The translations under genes and the position numbers were made by a program. The notes below the pieces were generated by a model that was not told the DNA's origin, made no database searches, and worked only from the letters and a program-made list of their open reading frames with translations. This document shows, piece by piece, positions 57,819 through 64,000 of a stretch of 64,000 nucleotides of DNA; position 1 is the first letter of the stretch; every line of letters starts with the position of its first letter. This stretch comes from Ostrinia nubilalis (lineage: Eukaryota; Arthropoda; Insecta; Lepidoptera; Crambidae): contig NC_087091.1 of NCBI RefSeq assembly GCF_963855985.1, forward strand, positions 14,948,154-15,012,153. The letters run 5' to 3'.

Positions 57819-58929
57819 ACAATACCTTTTAAGGTAAGTACACAGTTGTTTATGTCATTATTAAATTACTTCTTACTTTTTAAAAATTGTTCAATCAATA
57901 TCCAATTCTTTTGCATTTATCAGGGTATCAAACAACTCTTTCTATTTTTATTGATACGAGTAGGTAATAGGTAAAATGATTACTTAGGAAAACTTTTGTT
58001 ATAAATAAAAACCCACAAAAACAAACCCAAATGACGGCTGATTCGTCATTTGTTTTTTCTTCTGTTTTGTAGAGTTTGTGAGTCGACATCAGATTTTTTG
58101 ATCACAACTGAACATCAATCTTGAAGACGATTATTTAGTTTTTGTCCGAGGCAAAGTAATAGTTGTATGTTTAAATGATTTGCATCTTATCTACTTATTT
58201 AGGCGGAACAGGAAAACGTTTGTTATTTCCAATCAATATAATGAATGGCTACAATTATCAGAATCTACTTACGTTTTTCTATACCACAGATTTGCATAAA
58301 ATAGGATTAGCATATCTAGATTTGTATCATGGTTCTACCAATTTAAAATGAAATAGCTGACAAAATAAATGACTCTAACACATAGTAGACGTCAGTTGAC
58401 GTTTTTCCCCTGTCAATTTAAAGTTACTTTTCTTACTTATTTCCGAGCTTCAAAGCTTTCAGCTACAAAATGTGTATAATATTGGATAGCTATATTATAA
58501 AACTAGTTACTTTTAGCTCCATTAGAAAGTATAATACCTTTTTTAACACCTCTGACCTTGCCCAAGAGGTGAACGTCTCAGCCCTCGCCTCAATGCCGGC
58601 GCCGGCGCATCGAGACAATGCCTCCAACCAAACCAAGGATTAAGTGAAAGTTAACTATAATAATGTAACGCTCCAAATTAACGACGGGTTTTAATCCCTT
58701 CACGAACGATGGTACAACTTTTCCTTCCACCATAAAGAAGGTTTTATGACTTCAGAGAAGAGAACCAAATCCATAAAATATTGCGGATTCGCTGATTAAC
58801 GTTTATGGAAGGACTGGTTAGTTCCAGGTAGACAAATTTGATGTTGCGATATTTAAGTAGCCAGTATTTTTATAATTTTTATTATGTTTTGGTTGTTTCT
58901 GTAAACCAATAATCATTTATCAGACTCAA
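57819..58929. other. AT-rich spacer
   Basis: A GC-richer patch at about 58555-58630 (CTCGCCTCAATGCCGGCGCC) has no supportable exon structure. CAAATGAC / GTCATTTG flank a small hairpin at 58028-58052. Confidence 0.4.
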
Positions 58930-59060
58930 GTGAAGACTCGCGTTTTCAAGGCAAGAGTGAATAGGCACTTACAGGGCAGATATGTACCATCCTAGACTGC
59001 ATCTCACTTAACACCAGGTGCGATTGCGGTCAAATACCTGCCTTGTCTAGCATAAAAAAA
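58930..59060 (+). mobile_element. CR1/Jockey-like LINE 3' end, second copy
   Basis: ARVNRHLQGRYVPS plus stop, then CTCACTTAACACCAGGTGCG and an A-rich end at about 59053. It is about 90 percent identical to 4105-4210. Confidence 0.7.
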
Positions 59061-59378
59061 AATTAAATAAAAACTAATTTAACACAAATTACTCGTACTA
59101 ACAGGTGAATGTCAACTCATTCACACATTCTCACTTGTATGTTAACTGAGTTATGAAATTATTAAGTCCCTTAGTGTTAGTAAAATTTGTATATTGCATT
59201 GCTTTAACATAGATATGGCTATCGTGGATAAGTTTATAAAACACGACAAGATCAAACGAGTGTATCATTTGTCTTCACCTTTTAATTTCGCTTAAATTTC
59301 GCCAGTTAAGGTAAAAAAATATGAGAAAGAAGCCGGTTATTTTTCGCATGGCCAAAATCAGATGAAATTTTGAACTTT

Positions 59379-59493
59379 AAGGCTGGGTTGCACCATCTTA
59401 CATTAACTTTAACACACGTCAAAACCTGACAAACTCCATCCAAAAACACTGGTTATTGTTATAGTTACGGTTAAAGTAAGGTAGTAAAACCCC
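59379..59493. repeat. AAGGCTGGGTTGCACCA MITE, copy 2
   Basis: AAGGCTGGGTTGCACCATCT, AACTTTAACACACGTCAAAA and ATAGTTACGGTTAAAGTAAG show the full internal order of this MITE; the right end is degraded. Confidence 0.6.
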
Positions 59494-59939
59494 GTTCCTG
59501 TATGTAATTCAGACCTACCTACTGTAGATCTTAGTAAACCTACAACCAAATTAATGCTTGAATACTTCCTTTCAGTCGAAGTCACGGGCTAAGTTGCTAT
59601 GAATACGTTCAGAGTAACGCCGAGCCGGAACATAGAGCGTTTTGCAATAAACGATCTTCGTGTTTTTAATCAATGCTTTTTCTATGCCGTTTTGTTAAAA
59701 CCGGTATCTAAGGTCATGCTCCAAGTGATCTGACTAGACTAGAGCTAAGTTGTTAATAGAACTAGTTTATGTAACGTAGATACTAGTTACATAAAGGGAA
59801 ATTAGTACATGGCCTGGACTTACACCATTGTACTGATTTCGATTGTATCAAACAGAGCAGGAGTTACAACTTCAATGATTGTTTAAATAACTTAACTATT
59901 CATTGTATTACCCACTACAAAGTAAAAAAGAAAAATACT

Positions 59940-60000
59940 AAGGTTGGGTTGCACCATCTTAATTTAACTTTCTTTAGTCTAAACGATAATTAGGGCAAAG
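59940..60000. repeat. AAGGCTGGGTTGCACCA MITE fragment, copy 3
   Basis: AAGGTTGGGTTGCACCATCT followed by TAATTTAACTTT. Only the left end survives. Confidence 0.5.
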
Positions 60001-61309
60001 GCTTAACTTTATCCGATTACTTAATTTGCACTCGTAAAATAACATTATAAACCACGTAAGTGCCATTACGTTGTTTCATCATCAGCTCTACAATAACAAG
60101 AAAACTACAAATGAGAAAAGTTTTGTAGAGTTCTGATAGAGTTCTTTTGAAAACGCGAGGAGAAGAACATAATAAATACTAACTACATCAAGAATAACCT
60201 AAACAAAGAGATTCCAAACTCTACTATTGGAAAGTTTGAAATAATTTAAGAAAAAAATTACCACCTGTTTCGATTGGGTCATCACACCGATATAGTAAAA
60301 TAGAAAGGATTCAACGATTTGTAGGGTATCACGTTAATTTCAGTTCAGGTTATTTTATTTAATTAATTTCAATAATCATGTTCGAACAGCCAGCCAATAA
60401 AAAAAACCGCAGCTTATCATAAAGTTATTGCTATAATTCTGTCTAATCTGTGGCGCGGCAAACAAAGCAACATTAGTGACGTCACTGCACAATACCTGCG
60501 CGTGCTCTCATAACCTAAATCCACATTAATAACGCGGGAAATAAAACCATGATGACATAACGATAGCCCGGTCCTTGACTTTAGTACCAATTTGCAGAAG
60601 GTAATGTTTGGCCAGCAAGGCTGTGAAACGGCCTATAGTTAACGCGCACAACGCGGTAATACGCAATTAGATTGTCACACTGTTATGCCTTCAATCATAT
60701 TTTTATTGTTACGTTACGTGGCATTTGAACAGGTAAGTTAGGTATTATTTGCTTGACAGTGCCCTTATTTATTTATAAGGGTTATCCAATAAATCAACAC
60801 AAAAATATTCTTTCTTTTCACAAAAACCGAATAAGTCATAAGGAATTAAAGATAATAATTTTTTTATTGTTTGAGAATTAAGGGAGTGATCTTGTAATTT
60901 TCTGAACTGAATAAACCAAACCAATAAAATTAAGGCCATACACGTGGTAGAGCTTATGCTAACAGGAAAAAAAATCAAGATTCATGGAAACCTCAAAATG
61001 GATAGACCCTGAGACTACACTTACCTGATTCGTTTAATTCGTTATTACCTACCTACACAACCTAGACTAAAGAAAAATACTTGATGTGTGATAAAAATAA
61101 CTAAAAGTCTGTACGTTAACTTCCAAACGTCGTTGTGTTTTAGTTTATTTTGTTCAAGGTTAATTGGCCGTAAAACATTAATTAACATAAATTAAAAGAA
61201 GTAAATAATAACACGACGATCACGACGTATTTTTTTTATTTATGCTCATCTTAGCTATGCTTATAGGAAGAGTATGATTAGCAAATCACACTTTTCAAGA
61301 CTCATCATC
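60001..61309. other. Spacer with a CRE-like site
   Basis: TGACGTCA occurs near 60477 in a GC-richer patch (60450-60680). No TATA, initiator or exon could be supported. Confidence 0.35.
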
Positions 61310-61425
61310 GTCATCATCATTTCAGCCACAGGACGTCCACTGCTGAACATAGGCCTCCCCCAATGACTTCCACATCGCACGGTTGGTAGCGGCCTGCATC
61401 CAGCGCCTTCAAAGCCTGCCGCCTT
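61310..61425 (-). mobile_element. RTE tail fragment
   Basis: CATCATCATTTCAGCCACAG, GACGTCCACTGCTGAACATA, GGCCTCCCCCAATGACTTCC and GGTAGCGGCCTGCATCCAGC match the antisense RTE tail at 20041-20640 closely. Confidence 0.75.
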
Positions 61426-62119
61426 CTTTTAAGACTTAAAATTGGGATATTGTATTGCTAGTTAAGCTCTACATTACTGCAGTTAAGGCAATTTTTTGTT
61501 TTATCAATTGAAACCAATAATTTTCGAATATAATTGACACCTCGCTGCTTTTGTACTAATACTAATCATTTAAGTAAACTTATACCTATACGATTGCAAG
61601 GTAAAGGACACTGAGGCAGTTTCTATCAACGCGGACTAAGTACATATTCCTAATGACATTAGTTCTTAGTGTACAAGTTCAAACTAGTGTTAAATATAAC
61701 GATATTTACCATAGCCAAAGAAAGTTACCGACGCAAATGTGCAGTGAAACCCATGCATTATATTCTGCATATAACGGCGCATTAGCAGCGTAAAGTGTGC
61801 AATAATAATCAATTTATGTTTTCTTGATAGGAAAGTAGCGACATGACTTGTGATCAATCACTTTAGTTCCAATAACGCTAAATATAGCGTACAATAATGT
61901 ACAATAGTAAATGATCAGGTATACTATTATAAAGTTGATATGATTAGTTTGAGCTATGCAGTTTCTATACCAACTCAAACGATCGCGTTGTTTGGCACGC
62001 AACTATCTGCGTGTAAATTATGACAAGACAAGATAGGATTTCCCTAAATTCACCCCCTAAGAGGACGAAACGGGGTCCAAAGTGACGTCGCGGGCAAGAA
62101 CTAGTATAGACCCAATACA
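61426..62119. other. AT-rich spacer
   Basis: No feature recognised. Confidence 0.45.
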
Positions 62120-62261
62120 CTGAATTGTCCAACCCGTGACATTAACAGGAGGGCGCCACCGTCAATACCGGATCGCTGGTTCCGATTTTTGCCATGTTGG
62201 AAACTATACAGTTGAACGATGGTGGCGCCCCCCTGCCAATGAGTTTGGTGGGACAGTTCAG
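62120..62261. repeat. MITE with CTGAACTGTCC ends
   Basis: Left CTGAATTGTCCAACC and right (reverse complement) CTGAACTGTCCCACC, with a second paired block GGGCGCCACC / GGTGGCGCCC. Arms of about 45 bp with mismatches. Confidence 0.75.
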
Positions 62262-64000
62262 TTTAGGTCATCTTTAGTAACTACTTTGTTATTCACTTTT
62301 CAAACTAAGTTCCACTTTCGTCCGCATCGAATGGCGCTGTAACTGAAACCGCAAGGAGAGCCAATATCTAGCGAAAGTCCACTCCCAAGTGTGAAACGGA
62401 CCGCACGTCAATTATGCACACGTTCGTAATGCATGTCGTTATGTTTGTTCGCCACTTACCTACAGGTAGTAAGAGTTTTAAATAAACTGAACTTTCCGCC
62501 GCAAGTACGAATTAGTGCACTAACGACTCTAACTAGACGTGACATGACTGGTAAACTGCTCTTATTAAAAATGTGTACAAACTTTTACAGTTTTCAAAAG
62601 GCTGTTTTCAACCTGTTATTTAAGTTTAAAGAATAACATGCAAACTCTACATTCATCATTCGTTTAAGATTTGATGAGTAATTATAATTCAAAGTTTTGT
62701 AATTGTAGCTAATTTAAACATGTTGAAAACAATCACTGAATAAAATCTATAGCGAATAGTCTAGCTAGATATTTGGTGGATAGCGGTAATAAATAACGAA
62801 TGGTTTCAATAACTAATGCAATTAAATTTGCGGGTCAGCACTATTGACACCACAATATCAATTATATTGTAACCCTTCACCACAATACCCTTTGCCCACC
62901 CAACTGAAGACCCTTAATTAATCCACATTTCAACAAACAAGTGCAAGTTAATTAAACTCCTAACAAATTGATGCTTTGCCACGCGTCATTAACTTTATGT
63001 AGGTGGGCAAAAGGTCACATAGAGCATCATTGATACTGATTTCGGTGGCTACAACTAAACTAAATCACGGAAGTAGGCATATTATATGTATTTATACCTA
63101 CAGTTTACAGAAAGGCCAGCCGTGAATTGCACTACCTTGGCATTTAAGGGAAAATAATACAGCTTTGTTAACTCGTGTTTTGTACCAATTTGTATATCTG
63201 TATCTTTTTCTTCTTTGGGTCACGTTTAGGGAAAATACATATGGATTTCGATCTGTATTTCATACCTATGTAATGTTTGTTTTTAGATAAGCTTGAAAGT
63301 TAAAATTATGCAGTCAAATCAGTTAAAAATCTCCAGCCAGTAAAGCCAATTTCAGAATATATTGATTCAAGAAAGGTAAATAAAGATACAAGTCACACCA
63401 AAAGTAAAAATAATTGCGAAGTTTGTTCCTTGGACTGTATTTACATTCTTAATTAGCACAGTTTTTTACTACAAAAACCAAAGCGTAGGAACTCTACCAC
63501 AGATTAATGGCCTGTTGTTTACATCCACATGTCAAGCGTAATGGCGTTTTTTCTACGATCATTAGCGAATCTGTGGTCTATTTTTGCCATTTTTACACCG
63601 CTTAGTTTTTAAAACCAGATTTAAGTAATCTCTTCGAAGACATAATTACTATTATTAATATAAAAAATGTCGCAAGAACGCACATTATTTATTTGTCATT
63701 ATAATGTCGTTGTAACACGTTTTGCCTTTGAAGGTCCTTAACCTTTAGGATCAAAGCCGGGTCGTGAATTAGGCAGCCTATAAATAATTGCTATCAATTT
63801 GTAGTATCTTAAACAAGTGTATTTAAAGCGTATAATACCAGCGAAATTCATATAAAGAGGTAGTAAATGAATAATAATATATTTTTGAGGTCAAGATATG
63901 CTTTTTCCAATAAACAGGTGTTACTTAGTATGGAGACACTAATCCTCAATAACAATATTTAGACAAATGATTAGTATTTGATTATAGTTGAGAATTAGTG
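62262..64000. other. AT-rich spacer to window end
   Basis: No gene, RNA or element recognised. Open frames are short and without coding bias. Confidence 0.45.

Noticed and set aside
62136..62342. Plus-strand frame near 62.2 kb
   Set aside because: Largely inside the MITE at 62120-62261.
1..64000. CRISPR array, operon, phage or other prokaryotic system
   Set aside because: Spliced genes, polyadenylation signals and eukaryotic retroelements throughout; no regular spacer-repeat array. The tandem repeats at 1885-2800 and 18339-18477 are exon- and intron-derived.

Overview
The window looks like nuclear DNA of a lepidopteran (moth or butterfly). It is AT-rich, has small exons with GT-AG introns, and carries transposon tails typical of Lepidoptera: RTE LINE ends bounded by CATCAT/GATGAT microsatellites, a CR1-type LINE end with a poly(A) run, a full-length Jockey element, tRNA-derived SINEs and many MITEs. 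Identifications rest on reading translations and repeat structure by eye; no database search was run. || Layout: (1) 407-4991, plus strand: the last five exons of a nucleostemin-type circularly permuted GTPase (GNL3/GNL3L; Drosophila Ns1), whose 5' part lies upstream of the window. Its introns hold a foldback MITE, an RTE insertion whose target-site duplication copies the 5' splice site, and a five-copy tandem amplification of the 3' part of one exon with its splice donor. (2) 6813-21073, plus strand: a complete eight-exon calreticulin gene encoding 397 residues, with signal peptide, both family signatures, P-domain repeats, acidic tail and C-terminal HDEL. Intron 3 (8.9 kb) carries a Jockey LINE with 15-bp target duplication (8907-15466). 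That LINE is interrupted by a hAT-like element with 8-bp duplication (10162-12233), which itself contains an RTE fragment with 10-bp duplication and a foldback MITE. (3) About 22.1-26.9 kb: MITEs, a decayed PIF/Harbinger transposon, a 5'-truncated CR1 LINE and, on the minus strand, two well-formed exons (26687-26714 and 23976-24157) that join in frame and end a possible secreted-peptide gene. (4) About 27-64 kb: mostly AT-rich DNA without a recognisable gene, containing SINEs, LINE tails, MITEs, palindromes, one tail-to-tail duplicated transposon end (56277-57594), and a few isolated coding-like or promoter-like stretches. || Genes working together: Ns1 (nucleolar GTPase in ribosome biogenesis) and calreticulin (ER lectin chaperone and calcium buffer) are neighbours on the same strand, about 1.8 kb apart, with no functional link visible. 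The main interest is structural: several mobile elements touch or copy splice sites, and at least five short inverted duplications with nearly identical arms suggest repeated template switching or foldback events.
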